DNA of 64,000 nt. It comes from Cupriavidus sp. D39. Its GTDB lineage: Bacteria; Pseudomonadota; Gammaproteobacteria; Burkholderiales; Burkholderiaceae. Shown piece by piece: positions 9,033 through 17,748 of this stretch (positions are counted from its first letter, which is position 1; every line of letters begins with the position of its first letter). Where the stretch lies: contig NZ_JAPNLE010000005.1 in assembly GCF_026627925.1 (NCBI RefSeq), forward strand, positions 40,191 through 104,190, in the 5' to 3' direction. Both the position numbers and the translations under genes were made by a program. Below the pieces are notes generated by a model. It was not told the origin of the DNA. It ran no database searches and worked only from the letters and a program-made list of their open reading frames with translations.

Positions 9033-10100
9033 ATGGGCACTCTCGACTTCCTCGACAGCTTGGAAGCACCTGCCGCAACGGCCATCAGTATCCCTCTTCG
9101 GGATGTGATGCCCGACCCGAAGCAGCCGCGCACGAGATACCGCGAAATCGATGGCAATGTGTCGGTGGAAGGTCGGGACCACATCAAGAACCTGGCCAAG
9201 AGCATTGCTGATCAAGGCCTTCTGCAGCCGATTACCGTGCGCGAGGTGGACGGCGGCTACATGATCGTCATGGGCGAATGCCGGTGGCGCGCGTTTGTGC
9301 TCAATCAGGAAGAGGGCGTTCCCGGACATGAGGCTATTCCGGCCTTTGTACGGAACGACATGTCGCCGGCAAAGTTGCGCCTGGCGCAGTTGGCCGAGAA
9401 CCTGAATCGCGATGACCTTACCGATCTGGAGGTCGCGCATTTCGTCAAGGAAACGCTGGAAGAGAACCCTGAGCTCAAGAAGTCCGAGCTCGGGGCGATC
9501 ATGCGGCAGAACAGTCAATACATCTCCCGTATCCTCGCTTTGTTGAATCCGAAGTGGTCCGACGTAGTCGATTCGGGGATGATCTCCTTCGCATCGCTGC
9601 TTGAACAATACCGCGCGCTGCCGGAGAACGTCCGGGCAGAAGTGAAGACGAAGGTTCAGGCCGAGGGGCGCAGCAAGATTACCTCAACCGATCTGAAGAA
9701 GGCTCGCGACGGGATGAAAACGCCGGGGCGGGTCTCGGTTGACCCCGAGTTGGCGCGCTCGGTCGATCAGATGCTCGAGGCCAATACGCCGAAGGGCGAA
9801 CACTATCATCCGCCCAAAACCCAATTCACTGATGTCGGCATAACGGCCCCGATCATTCCGAGCGGCGTCGAGAATGTGAACGCCAGTCTGATCGACAAGC
9901 GCACGCTGCGTATCACGGCGCGCCAACTGAAGATGCTCATTGAGAAGAGCGCCATCACTGGCAAGGAGAAGGGCTTGATGGTGGAGCTGATTCTGCCGGT
10001 CGAGGATTTGAAGCGGATGCACAAGAAGATCGGCGGAAAATTGCCTGAAACCGATTCGCTTCTGCAGGCCGCCTTCATGGATCAACTCAACTCGATCTGA
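9033..10100 (+). CDS. parB: ParB/KorB-family partition and regulatory protein
   Basis: 355 residues. The N-terminal domain contains the DPKQPRTRYRE box and the nucleotide-binding GECRWRA motif (about residues 78-84). A central helix-turn-helix region (SELGAIMRQNSQYISRILAL) follows, with a C-terminal ~60-residue domain of the KorB_C type (ITARQLKMLIEKSAITGKEK...). In IncP plasmids KorB both partitions and represses at many operators. This makes it one candidate for binding the palindromes repeated in this window. It forms an operon with parA. Confidence 0.9.
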   Translation: MGTLDFLDSLEAPAATAISIPLRDVMPDPKQPRTRYREIDGNVSVEGRDHIKNLAKSIADQGLLQPITVREVDGGYMIVMGECRWRAFVLNQEEGVPGHEAIPAFVRNDMSPAKLRLAQLAENLNRDDLTDLEVAHFVKETLEENPELKKSELGAIMRQNSQYISRILALLNPKWSDVVDSGMISFASLLEQYRALPENVRAEVKTKVQAEGRSKITSTDLKKARDGMKTPGRVSVDPELARSVDQMLEANTPKGEHYHPPKTQFTDVGITAPIIPSGVENVNASLIDKRTLRITARQLKMLIEKSAITGKEKGLMVELILPVEDLKRMHKKIGGKLPETDSLLQAAFMDQLNSI

Positions 10101-10177
10101 CGAAGCAAGGGGAGCGCATAGCTCCTCTCGTCCCGCCGTGTAGTGAATATATTATTGCACTAAAAGAGGCATTAGTT

Positions 10178-11656
10178 TTGCAAGTTCCGTTTGGCTACGA
10201 TGCTGCGCAACCTCACGAGCTACGCCCTATCCTGTGGGAAAGTCGCAGGCTGACCAATCCCCACATGATCTTGATGGGCGACACCGGTAGCGGGAAGACG
10301 CACCAGCTGCTGCATGTCTGCGATAGCTTGGTGCGCTCGAGTTCCGCGCATACCAAGATTCATGTGCTCGACCGTCATGGCGATATCGAAGTGCAGGGCG
10401 CATCGTCCGTATTCTTTAGCCAATCTGCTGATTTCGGCATCAATCCTCTAGTTCTGAACCCCGACCCCCACTACGGAGGGGTGAGAAAGCGTGTGCAAGC
10501 GTTCATTTCCGGCATCAATCGAACTAGCCAACGTCTTGGACATAGACAAGAGGCTGTTCTGCGGAACTTGCTCTTGGATCTGTATAGGTCCATGGGCTTT
10601 TCCCTGGATGACCCCCGGACCTGGCACGCGGCGAACGCTGCCGAGATCTATAGCGTCCCCGGCAAAGAAGATCGCCTCTATCTAGAGGTGCCATACGAAG
10701 AAATCGATCGGGCGAAGAAATGCGGCATCCGTTGGGACGGTGATGAGAAGGCGTGGTGGTGCCCCCATGGGGAGCACACGGGAGAGCGTCGGAGATGGCC
10801 TGTGAAAGTGGCTGGACAACGATATCCGACATTGCTTGACGCTATCCGGTTTTCAAATAACCGGCTCAAGGCCATGTTCTTGGGGTCAAGTCAGCAAGCT
10901 GTGCGCAGTCTGGAGGCCGTGCAACGGGTGGCCAAGAACCTGGCTGTCAAGCAACGGCGCGCGGCGCGCATGGCCGAGGTGATGGTGGGAGAGGAAGAAA
11001 TCAGTGCCGAGCTAGCGGATGCTCGCGCTAAGGCTATTGCAGCGTACACGGTTGCTGTCAATTCCATGGTTACAGGCAGGGAATTGGACGATCTGCTCAA
11101 GTACGACTCGATCGAGACGGTGAAGTCGGTAGTGGACCGCCTTGAAAACTTCTATGCGATGGGCGTTTTTCGGAGTGTCCCACCTCCACACGATCCCAAC
11201 GCCAAGGTTCACAGATATGTGATGACAGCGCTGCATGACGACGCGCAGAAGCTGCTCGTGGATACAAAGGCGGAAGACATCCTTTCGCGCGCCATGCAGC
11301 GCGGCAAACAAAACGAGGTGTTGGACGTTCTTGTGGTGGACGAGGCCAAGGTTTTCGTAAGTGACGAGAAAGACCACATTCTGAACCGAATCGCAAACGA
11401 AGGCCGGAAGTTTGGCGTAATGCTCCTTCTTGCCTCTCAAGGTCCGGGACATTTTACCGATGATCTTATGTCCGCAGCGGGGACAAAGGTCATGCTCGGC
11501 TTTGATCGTAATCAATGGCGCGATGCCAACCGCATGCTGGGTATGTCAACGAAGGCGCTCGAATGGATCCATCCGCGGCGCCGCTGCGTCATCACCATGA
11601 AAGGGGCCGGCGAGTTACAGAGCGGCACTCACTGGGTCAACTTCCAAGCTCCCTAG
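10178..11656 (+). CDS. VirB4/HerA-like P-loop ATPase with inserted DUF5710 domain
   Basis: TTG start with an AAAGAGG ribosome site. Residues 33-40 are a Walker A (GDTGSGKT) and about 384-393 a Walker B (VLVVDEAKVF), with later LLLASQGPG and LGFDRNQWRDAN segments, the layout of HerA/VirD4/VirB4-type motor ATPases. Between them, at about 167-200, sits a DUF5710 module (LYLEVPYEEIDRAKKCGIRW followed by EKAWWCP). The same module begins the primase at 16106. The function is not known. A DNA-pumping role during transfer or partition is plausible given its place after parB. Confidence 0.7.
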   Translation: MQVPFGYDAAQPHELRPILWESRRLTNPHMILMGDTGSGKTHQLLHVCDSLVRSSSAHTKIHVLDRHGDIEVQGASSVFFSQSADFGINPLVLNPDPHYGGVRKRVQAFISGINRTSQRLGHRQEAVLRNLLLDLYRSMGFSLDDPRTWHAANAAEIYSVPGKEDRLYLEVPYEEIDRAKKCGIRWDGDEKAWWCPHGEHTGERRRWPVKVAGQRYPTLLDAIRFSNNRLKAMFLGSSQQAVRSLEAVQRVAKNLAVKQRRAARMAEVMVGEEEISAELADARAKAIAAYTVAVNSMVTGRELDDLLKYDSIETVKSVVDRLENFYAMGVFRSVPPPHDPNAKVHRYVMTALHDDAQKLLVDTKAEDILSRAMQRGKQNEVLDVLVVDEAKVFVSDEKDHILNRIANEGRKFGVMLLLASQGPGHFTDDLMSAAGTKVMLGFDRNQWRDANRMLGMSTKALEWIHPRRRCVITMKGAGELQSGTHWVNFQAP

Positions 11657-11713
11657 CGTCAAATTGTGCGGCCAGCGGATGCTGGAGGGTGACGCACGTG
11701 ACCAGGGGGCAAT

Positions 11714-11729
11714 TTTCTGACGTTGGAAT
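11714..11729. promoter_or_regulatory. operator copy TTTCTGACGTTGGAAT
   Basis: Reverse-oriented asymmetric copy of the window-wide operator (complement ATTCCAACGTCAGAAA). It lies ~115 bases before the small gene and the TrfB-KfrB regulator gene. Confidence 0.6.
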
Positions 11730-11844
11730 TTAAGAGCGCAAGTTAATAGGTGTTAAGAGTTATGATCTTTACAAACTATTGAATGCGCGTATCATGTACC
11801 GAAAGGACAACACGGGTACGTACGTAAGGAAGGGGTTAAGAATA

Positions 11845-12132
11845 ATGAAGAACACAAACAATGTCGCGCTGATCAACCCGGAGTCGGAGCATTTTGTGCC
11901 GACCTTGACTGACGTGGTCTCGCCCGCGACGCTTGCTCAAGTGTTCGGGGACCATCCGGTCCCCTTCAAGACGAATGCGGACGGGTCTGTTCCTACCTCC
12001 GTCTATCTGCAACACCTGGAAGACACGTGGGCGCTGGCCATGCAGGAAGCGGAAACGGACGAGATCCACGCGGAACGCGCGCCTGCGCGTGACCTGCGTG
12101 AAGTTTCCATCGAAGCCCGTGCCATCCTGTAG
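11845..12132 (+). CDS. small protein of unknown function
   Basis: 95 residues from an ATG preceded by AAGGAAGGGG; an in-frame earlier ATG at 11779 has no good ribosome site. It is acidic and mostly helical in the C-terminal half, with no recognised motif. It is followed after 36 bases by the TrfB-like regulator gene, so the two may be co-transcribed from the promoter near 11750 that contains the operator at 11714. Confidence 0.5.
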   Translation: MKNTNNVALINPESEHFVPTLTDVVSPATLAQVFGDHPVPFKTNADGSVPTSVYLQHLEDTWALAMQEAETDEIHAERAPARDLREVSIEARAIL

Positions 12133-12168
12133 ACTTCGGGCGGTTTCCACCAGCTAGCATCGCGACAA

Positions 12169-12684
12169 ATGAACGAGCGGGAGTTCGACAACCTGGTCAA
12201 CACGACACGCCTGACGCCGAAGAGCCGCGAAGCGGCGCGTTTGGTGTATGTGGACGGGAAGTCACCGAGCGAGGCGGGAATAGCAGTGGGTCTTTCGCCA
12301 CAGCGGATTTCGCAGATCCTTGCTGCTGTCAAGAAGGCTGAATCCGAACGACCGTTGTCCGTTGCTCCCAACACGCCCGTTACTCCGGTTGACGCCGTAA
12401 GGGCTAGCTACGCCTTTGCTGTCAAAGCTGCGCGTGATCTGTTCGGAGATGAGGCAACAATCAGGACGCCTGGCCCCGACGAGAGACTTGTTGGGAGGGT
12501 GGAAGCCCGCACCGATTTCCATCTGGTGCAGCATCTGGGGCGAAACGCCGTAGCAATCCACGATCTCGCGAGCCTGGACAGAGTGCCTCCTCTGGCCAGG
12601 TCCGTTGCGATCCAGTATCGCGCAGGAGCGGCTCAGGTCATCGACCGCGACCAAGTGCAAACGCGAGAATCTAACGTTCGTTGA
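12169..12684 (+). CDS. TrfB/KorA-type regulator fused to a KfrB domain
   Basis: 171 residues. Residues 1-52 match the TrfB/KorA DNA-binding fold (LVNTTRLTPKSREAARLVYV then the helix-turn-helix SPSEAGIAVGLSPQRISQIL). KorA is the global repressor of IncP plasmids. Residues ~107-160 are a KfrB-type domain (LVGRVEARTDFHLVQHLGRN...VAIHDL...VAIQYRAG). The fusion is compact, with only a short linker. It is the best candidate for the protein that reads the TTTCCAACGTTGGAAA operators and may regulate itself through the site at 11714. The link to that operator is inference. Confidence 0.82.
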   Translation: MNEREFDNLVNTTRLTPKSREAARLVYVDGKSPSEAGIAVGLSPQRISQILAAVKKAESERPLSVAPNTPVTPVDAVRASYAFAVKAARDLFGDEATIRTPGPDERLVGRVEARTDFHLVQHLGRNAVAIHDLASLDRVPPLARSVAIQYRAGAAQVIDRDQVQTRESNVR

Positions 12685-12919
12685 TATGGTTCCTATCTGG
12701 CTATCAACGACGATCAGAAGTAATATATAAAAAGTATTAAAGAAACATGGCGAGGCTCGCCGATATGACGCCTCCTTTAGCGAGAGCAAGGGCGCGAAGC
12801 CTTGATTGCGAGGTAGTGCTATTCGCGCGGCGGGCCGCCTCCGCGCGCTAACCCTGCACGCCGAAATGCGCGCGTGCAGTTTCCATGAGATGCAGTGAGT
12901 CAAACCAGGACAGTGAACT
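12685..12919 (+). other. leader region of the ankyrin-KfrB gene
   Basis: No convincing gene. A 34-codon frame from 12747 (MARLADM...) has a weak ribosome site. An eight-base inverted repeat (CTGCACGC at 12854-12861 and GCGTGCAG at 12872-12879) could form a hairpin ~40 bases before the next start codon. The AT-rich stretch 12715-12745 is a likely promoter. Confidence 0.4.
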
Positions 12920-14904
12920 ATGTCGGCTAAATCGGATTTCTTGGATGCTCTTGCGGAAGGGGACTTCGTCTCCGCCCGTAAGCTGATGGCGCAGCACAAG
13001 CTGGGCCCGAACACCCGCGACTGGACTCGCTCGCGCATGTCGCCGCTCGCCTATGCGATTCGCCACGGCGACAACGAGTTCGCGGCGGAGCTCGTGGCAA
13101 TGGGTGCCAAGGTGGACGAAGTGAGCCAAGGGGACACCCCTTGATTCTCATGGCGAACGTGGAAGGAGCGGAGATCCTGGCGAAGGCCGGTGCCGACGTG
13201 AACGCCACGATGCGACGCGATGCGGTCAACGTGGGCGTGAACAAGGGTGCAACGGCGCTGATCAAGGCCGCGCATAACAACAATTCCGAGCTGGTGGCCA
13301 AGCTGGTCGACCTGGGCGCGGATGTTCGCGCGACCGATCGGCTCGGGCGCACAGCGCTGCACTATGCGGCACGCAATAACCCGCAGACTGCCGATCTCCT
13401 GATCAAGGCCGGCGCTGATTTCCTCGCACGAGACCGTTTCGGTAAGACGGCTCTGTTTGTTGACATCGCGCCGAGCAACACCACACCCTCGCTCGCCAAC
13501 GCATCCCCCGCCAACAGCATCAGCAATTTCGTGAAGGACGCTACTGCGCGGAAGGAGATCGAGGCGACGAACGAGGGCTTAATGGCGGTGCCGGAGAACG
13601 CACTGGACGCAGAAACTGCGAGACGGCTGGTTCACGATGACGTGACGATGTACAAGGGGGTGTCCGATCCGACTGAAAGGCACTGGGCCGCCCTGGCGAT
13701 GGCCGACAATGCGGACAGGCAGCAGACCTATCGAGAAGCGCTACTGCAGGAGGCCCCGGAGTTAGCAATGGACCTGGGCGCGGCCATGTCGCGCGAGGCG
13801 GCCCTGGTGAGCGAAAAGGAAGAAAGCAAGGCCATCGAAGTCGATTCGATGCTACACGATCAGGTGGCTGGTTTTGATCACGTCGCTGGTCAGCGCATTT
13901 CGATCCCGCACGGTGACTTTCTCTACCTGGAAGGCACCGATACCTTGGGCGATAATTCGCGGGCCGCCGTCGTTCCGCGTGCGATCGACAAGCCCGTGGT
14001 TCGCTTCAAGGACGAAGCCGAAGTCCAACAGTACCTTGCGGAGCAGGGCATCGCCGAGCGAGAGCGCCGGGCCATCGATGCCTTCTATTCCCTGAGCGCG
14101 CTAAAGGACCGCCGGGCGCATGAGCAAATCACCGCGCCACCCGAAAACGCGATCGTCGCAGTCGAGCGCTCGGTGAGCCAAGAGGCGATCCGGCTGGACG
14201 AATACATTTCGCTCATCGAGAACGGTACGGACAACGGCCTCGATCTGGATGCGCGCGACGATGTTGAAGGCCCGTCGACATTGCTGCGCGGTAGATTCGT
14301 GCGCGACGCCGCAGGCCAGTATCGACGCATCGGGGAAGAGCGTGTGGCACTCGTGGACGAGGGCGAGAAGATCCGCTTCGTTGACAAGCAGTTCGATACG
14401 TTCCAGGCCGCCACCGAACTCGCTAGCGCAAAGAAATGGCAAGCAATCCAAGTCACGGGGACGGAGCAGTTTCGTTCCGAAGCGTGGTTTGCGGCGCGCC
14501 TCGCCGGGCTGGACGTGATCGGTTACGAGCCGAACGAGAAGGACATGGCCCGCCTCGAGCAGGCTGTCTCGCGCGGCCTGGCACAAGCTGGCGACGAACC
14601 TGCCCCCGAAGTGCAGGCGTCGCGCACGGAAGCGGAGAATCTGGCCCTCAAGGAGGGTCGCGGCCTACAGGGCCCGCTGGAGAGCGGCAGCTATAAGGGC
14701 AAGATCGTCCACGAGACCGCTCACCATGTCGTCCAGGACATTGGGCGCAACGTGGCCGTTGTCCACGCCAAGGACGGCCTGGACCCGGAGAAGTTGAAGG
14801 ATGCGCGGGAAAGCAGCCGCTCCGTCCGCGTCGACTACAAGAAGGGCCGGCCCGCTATCGCTGCAGACCGGGAGGTATCGCGCGAGTCTGGATTGTCGCG
14901 TTAA
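12920..14904 (+). CDS. polyvalent protein: ankyrin repeats, LPD7 and KfrB domains (frame break at 13137-13140)
   Basis: Two frames join if C4 at 13137-13140 is read as C5, giving QGDTPLILMANVEGAE inside an ankyrin repeat. Total ~661 residues. About 1-175 are four or five ankyrin repeats (GRTALHYAARNN, GKTALFVDI). The middle is helical and of unknown role. About 455-545 match LPD7 (GRFVRDAAGQYRRIGEERVA then GWT-like KKWQAIQVTGTEQFRSEAWF...GLDVIGYEPNE). About 585-640 are KfrB (GSYKGKIVHETAHHVVQDIG...VVHAKD). LPD7 and KfrB are known from polyvalent proteins of phages and conjugative elements, thought to enter the recipient with DNA. Ankyrin repeats suggest protein binding. Confidence 0.75.
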
Positions 14905-14931
14905 TCTGCGGGCCTAGGCTCCGATAGGCAA

Positions 14932-14986
14932 AATGACCGCGGGGGACACCAAACGCACGGCAGAATTGTGTTTGGTCGGGGTCATT
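14932..14986. repeat. nested inverted repeats in the intergenic region
   Basis: Outer arms AATGACC (14932-14938) / GGTCATT (14980-14986) enclose inner arms ACCAAAC (14948-14954) / GTTTGGT (14970-14976), with a 15-base centre. This could be a cruciform, a structured RNA or a protein-binding site. It is not followed by T residues, so it is not a simple terminator. Confidence 0.5.
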
Positions 14987-14991
14987 CCTCC

Positions 14992-15037
14992 GCCGGCGGC
15001 AGTGCGCTACTGAGGTTGCGCAAGCCGCCGGCTTTTT
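14992..15037 (+). terminator. rho-independent terminator
   Basis: Nine-base arms GCCGGCGGC (14992-15000) and GCCGCCGGC (15024-15032) are followed by five T. An inner TGCGC/GCGCA pair lengthens the stem. It ends the ankyrin-KfrB transcript. Confidence 0.75.
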
Positions 15038-15059
15038 CCATCCAAGAGGGGTAATAGCA

Positions 15060-15191
15060 ATGTCGACTGCACCACGCGATCTGCTCGATCCGAAAGACTA
15101 TGAAGGTGGCATTGATGTCGATGACTCGGGCTTTACGGAGTCTGACCTAACCGATTCCCCCGAGCCTATCGTCACTGGAACGCAGGGATAG
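15060..15191 (+). CDS. very small acidic protein upstream of ardC-like gene
   Basis: 43 codons from ATG, with AGAGGGG nine bases upstream. The product is strongly acidic (DVDDSGFTESDLTDSPEP), with no hydrophobic stretch. It ends four bases before the ArdC-like start, so co-translation is likely. Small acidic proteins are sometimes DNA mimics, but nothing in the sequence proves this. Confidence 0.45.
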   Translation: MSTAPRDLLDPKDYEGGIDVDDSGFTESDLTDSPEPIVTGTQG

Positions 15192-15195
15192 GGCC

Positions 15196-16053
15196 ATGGC
15201 ACGGGACTACCGAGGCGATGTTGCCACGCGGCTGGCCGAGCTATTCGACGCAGGTGAAGTGCCATGGCACGGGCCCTATAGAACGATGGCCGGACTGCCC
15301 TTCAATCCCTCAACCGGAAAGCTCTTTCGGGGTGGCAACGCCGTCGCCCTGATGGCTTCGGGATACTCCGATCCGCGCTGGTGCACGTATCGGCAAGCTG
15401 CTGCGAATGGTTGGCACGTGCGCCAGGGCCAAACGTCGACTGTAGTCGAGTTCTGGAAGTATGCCGACGTTGTAGAGCGGCAGAACGAGAGTGGCGAGAT
15501 CGAGCGGGTGCGAGTGCCGCGCGAGCGCCCGACACCGCAATACGTGCATGTGTTCAACGTCGAGCAAATGGAGCGCGTGCCGCAGCTAGAGGTAGCGCGC
15601 GGACCGGAAGCAAAGCTTCGCGCGGAAGCAATCTTGACACGGGCGCACGTACCGATTTTCCACGACGGCGAACGGCAACCAATCTACGTCGAGGCACGTG
15701 ACGCGATCTATGCCAGACCGAAGGCCGCATTTGCCTCTGAGGACCACTACTATGCGGAGGCGTTGCGACTCGTCGGCGAGGCAGCGATGGCCCCCAACCG
15801 ATTGAACGTTACACAGAGCCTGCAGACTGTCGCGGAGCGCTCCTTCGCTACCGCTATGGCGGGCATGTTCGTGGCGGGTCGATTGGGCTTGGAAGCAAGC
15901 AACCTGCTGTCCCCCCTGTACTGCAGTCCTGGTCCGTATTGGTCAGCGCAGACAAGAACGCTATGTATCGCTGCGCACGTGAGGCGGAGCGCTTGGCTGA
16001 ATATGTGCTGGGACTCGAAGTGGAACGGGAGCGCGCTGCGGCTCCTGTGGTAG
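15196..16053 (+). CDS. ArdC-like antirestriction protein (frame break at 15911-15916)
   Basis: The N-terminal ~125 residues match the ArdC single-strand-binding domain: GEVPWHGPY, then NAVALMASGYSDPRWCTYRQ and VRQGQTSTVVEFWK...HVFNVEQ. ArdC proteins protect incoming plasmid DNA from host restriction. At C6 (15911-15916) the frame goes wrong. Reading C7 restores PPVLQSWSVLVSADKNAMYR and a helical end AEYVLGLEVERERAAAP typical of the family. The corrected frame has no stop before 16247, so another error near 16050 is possible, and I keep 16053 as a provisional end. The usual HExxH zinc site of the C-terminal domain is not visible, so peptidase activity is doubtful. Confidence 0.75.
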   Translation: MARDYRGDVATRLAELFDAGEVPWHGPYRTMAGLPFNPSTGKLFRGGNAVALMASGYSDPRWCTYRQAAANGWHVRQGQTSTVVEFWKYADVVERQNESGEIERVRVPRERPTPQYVHVFNVEQMERVPQLEVARGPEAKLRAEAILTRAHVPIFHDGERQPIYVEARDAIYARPKAAFASEDHYYAEALRLVGEAAMAPNRLNVTQSLQTVAERSFATAMAGMFVAGRLGLEASNLLSPLYCSPGPYWSAQTRTLCIAAHVRRSAWLNMCWDSKWNGSALRLLW

Positions 16054-16079
16054 TGCGGGTGGACGGTTCCGCCCGAGAA

Positions 16080-16095
16080 TTTCCAACGTCAGAAA
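16080..16095. promoter_or_regulatory. operator copy TTTCCAACGTCAGAAA
   Basis: Asymmetric form of the window-wide operator, ending 10 bases before the start of the primase gene. It would allow local repression inside a longer transcript. Confidence 0.65.
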
Positions 16096-16105
16096 AGGGG
16101 GAACT

Positions 16106-17710
16106 ATGGCAGGTCCGAACAGCAGCAAGAGACTGGTCCTCTACGTTCCCTTTGCCGAGATCCAGCAAGCAAAGGATGCCGGCGCTGTCTGGGATAAGAA
16201 GAAGCGCTACTGGCATGTCTCCGCCGCTGGCGATATCAAAGCGGTAGGGCGCTGGCTCGAGAAGCCCCGAGAGCTATCGGAGAACGACATTATCGGACAG
16301 TTCGCAGATGCACTGCGTGACGCGGGTCTGGTGCTGGACGGCGCACCGGTGATGGACGGGAAGTGGCACCGAACCCCAGTGGAGTCGGCAAAGAACGCAA
16401 AGATGAAACAGGGCGTCTATAAGGGAAACCTTGACGCAGATAGGCCGAACGGCTTTATCGAGAACAAACTGAATGGCTTCTCTACGCCCTGGTCCGCCCG
16501 TGGTGTAATCCTCACGCCAGAACAGCGGGCCGAATTTGACCAACAGGCGCGAGCTCGTAGCGAAAGCCAGCAGCGGGAGCAAGAGGCGGCTCAGACGCGC
16601 GCTGCCGCTTACGCGCAGAAGAAGTGGGGGTCGAGCCGCGAAGAGGGCCGGCATCCGTATCTTGACAGGAAGCAGGTGGGCGCCTTTGGCGTTCGTGTGG
16701 ACGGCGGTGAACTGGTGATCCCTCTCGTTGACGCCGAGAACCGCCTCTGCAACGTGCAGCGGATCTTCTCGGACCAGGAGCGAGGAAAACTCTTCCTCAA
16801 GGATGCGCGAAAGACCGGGTGCTTTCACATCCTCGGCGATATCGAGACATCGCCCACAGTGCTTTTCGCCGAAGGCTACGCAACCGGGGCCAGCCTCCAC
16901 ATGGCCACGTCGCTGCCTGTCGTGTTGACGTTCGACAGCGGCAACATCGACGCCGTGATGCGGGCCGTGAGCGCGCGCGTGGAAGGCAAGGAAAAGATTG
17001 TGTGCGGCGACGAAGATGACCTGCCGCCTTCGAGGATACTCCGCCGGATTAACGGCATGCTCACCACAGAACGTACCTTCGCGAAGCTGAAGCTCAACAG
17101 TATCGACCCCGATGAGTTGAAGCTTGATGGCATCCCGCGACCAGCGCGACACAACCCGGAATGCACGCTCAGCCTTCGGGTTGAGTCGGGACCGCACGAG
17201 ACGCCTCGGATAGTGGGCGAGATTCGCAATGCGTCGACCGATGGCGTGCTGCGCGTCATGCTGAACAACGTGGGCCGAGAGAAAGCGCTGGCGGCCGCAG
17301 CGGAGCATGGCGCTACTGCGATCTTTCCACGTTTCGCCAGCCACGATGGATTCCCGACCGACTTCAACGATCTGCACGTGCGGGAGGGGCTACAGGCGGT
17401 CTCCGTCCAGCTGAAAAAGGTGATTCAGCGCGGACATGAGACCGCCCGCGTCGGGCATGCGGAGGTCGAGCCGGCGCGCATGCAAGTCTTCGAGCCTCAA
17501 CTCGGGGCGCGCTATATTGGCCAGGTGATCGAGATCTCGGAGACCCATCTGACGCAGCAGATCGGCCGGGGCATTGCTGTAAGGCACAACCGTGCGACAG
17601 TCCTCGGCGAAGCGGCGGTCGGGTTGACGGTGGAGATCGCGTATGCCAACGGCAGGGCGCGACTCACGGATCGAGCGAAGCGGGCCGTGGATAAAGTCCT
17701 CGAGCGATAG
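16106..17710 (+). CDS. DUF5710-Toprim primase-like protein with KfrB domain
   Basis: 534 residues. Residues ~8-52 are a DUF5710 module (RLVLYVPFAEIQQAKDAGAV, WDKKKRYWHV). Residues ~130-340 resemble the TraC/phage Toprim primase region: HPYLDRKQ...FGVRVDGGELVIPL, then the Toprim core VLFAEGYATGASLHMATSLP followed by a DSGN motif. PTDFNDLH at ~417 is the typical plasmid-primase end motif. Residues ~467-525 are KfrB (ARYIGQVIEISETHLTQQIG...VEIAYANG). TraC-type primases enter the recipient during conjugation to prime the complementary strand. Start supported by AAAAGGGGG. Followed by virD4. Confidence 0.82.
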   Translation: MAGPNSSKRLVLYVPFAEIQQAKDAGAVWDKKKRYWHVSAAGDIKAVGRWLEKPRELSENDIIGQFADALRDAGLVLDGAPVMDGKWHRTPVESAKNAKMKQGVYKGNLDADRPNGFIENKLNGFSTPWSARGVILTPEQRAEFDQQARARSESQQREQEAAQTRAAAYAQKKWGSSREEGRHPYLDRKQVGAFGVRVDGGELVIPLVDAENRLCNVQRIFSDQERGKLFLKDARKTGCFHILGDIETSPTVLFAEGYATGASLHMATSLPVVLTFDSGNIDAVMRAVSARVEGKEKIVCGDEDDLPPSRILRRINGMLTTERTFAKLKLNSIDPDELKLDGIPRPARHNPECTLSLRVESGPHETPRIVGEIRNASTDGVLRVMLNNVGREKALAAAAEHGATAIFPRFASHDGFPTDFNDLHVREGLQAVSVQLKKVIQRGHETARVGHAEVEPARMQVFEPQLGARYIGQVIEISETHLTQQIGRGIAVRHNRATVLGEAAVGLTVEIAYANGRARLTDRAKRAVDKVLER

Positions 17711-17738
17711 TAAGATATCGTGATATAAAAATATCTTA
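17711..17738. promoter_or_regulatory. AT-rich inverted repeat before virD4
   Basis: Perfect eight-base arms TAAGATAT (17711-17718) / ATATCTTA (17731-17738) around a 12-base spacer containing GATATAAAA. It ends 10 bases before the virD4 start and starts at the stop of the primase gene. It is a likely operator or promoter region. Confidence 0.5.
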
Positions 17739-17748
17739 GAAAATTAAT

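Noticed and set aside
8490..9608. A long minus-strand frame across parA and parB
   Set aside because: It lies wholly opposite two well-supported genes and its translation is rich in Arg, His and Leu with no motif. It is a codon-bias shadow.
14932..15037. oriT of the element
   Set aside because: No recognisable nic consensus of the IncP type and no adjacent relaxase gene. The relaxase is on the far right of the window, so oriT is expected near its start, outside the window.
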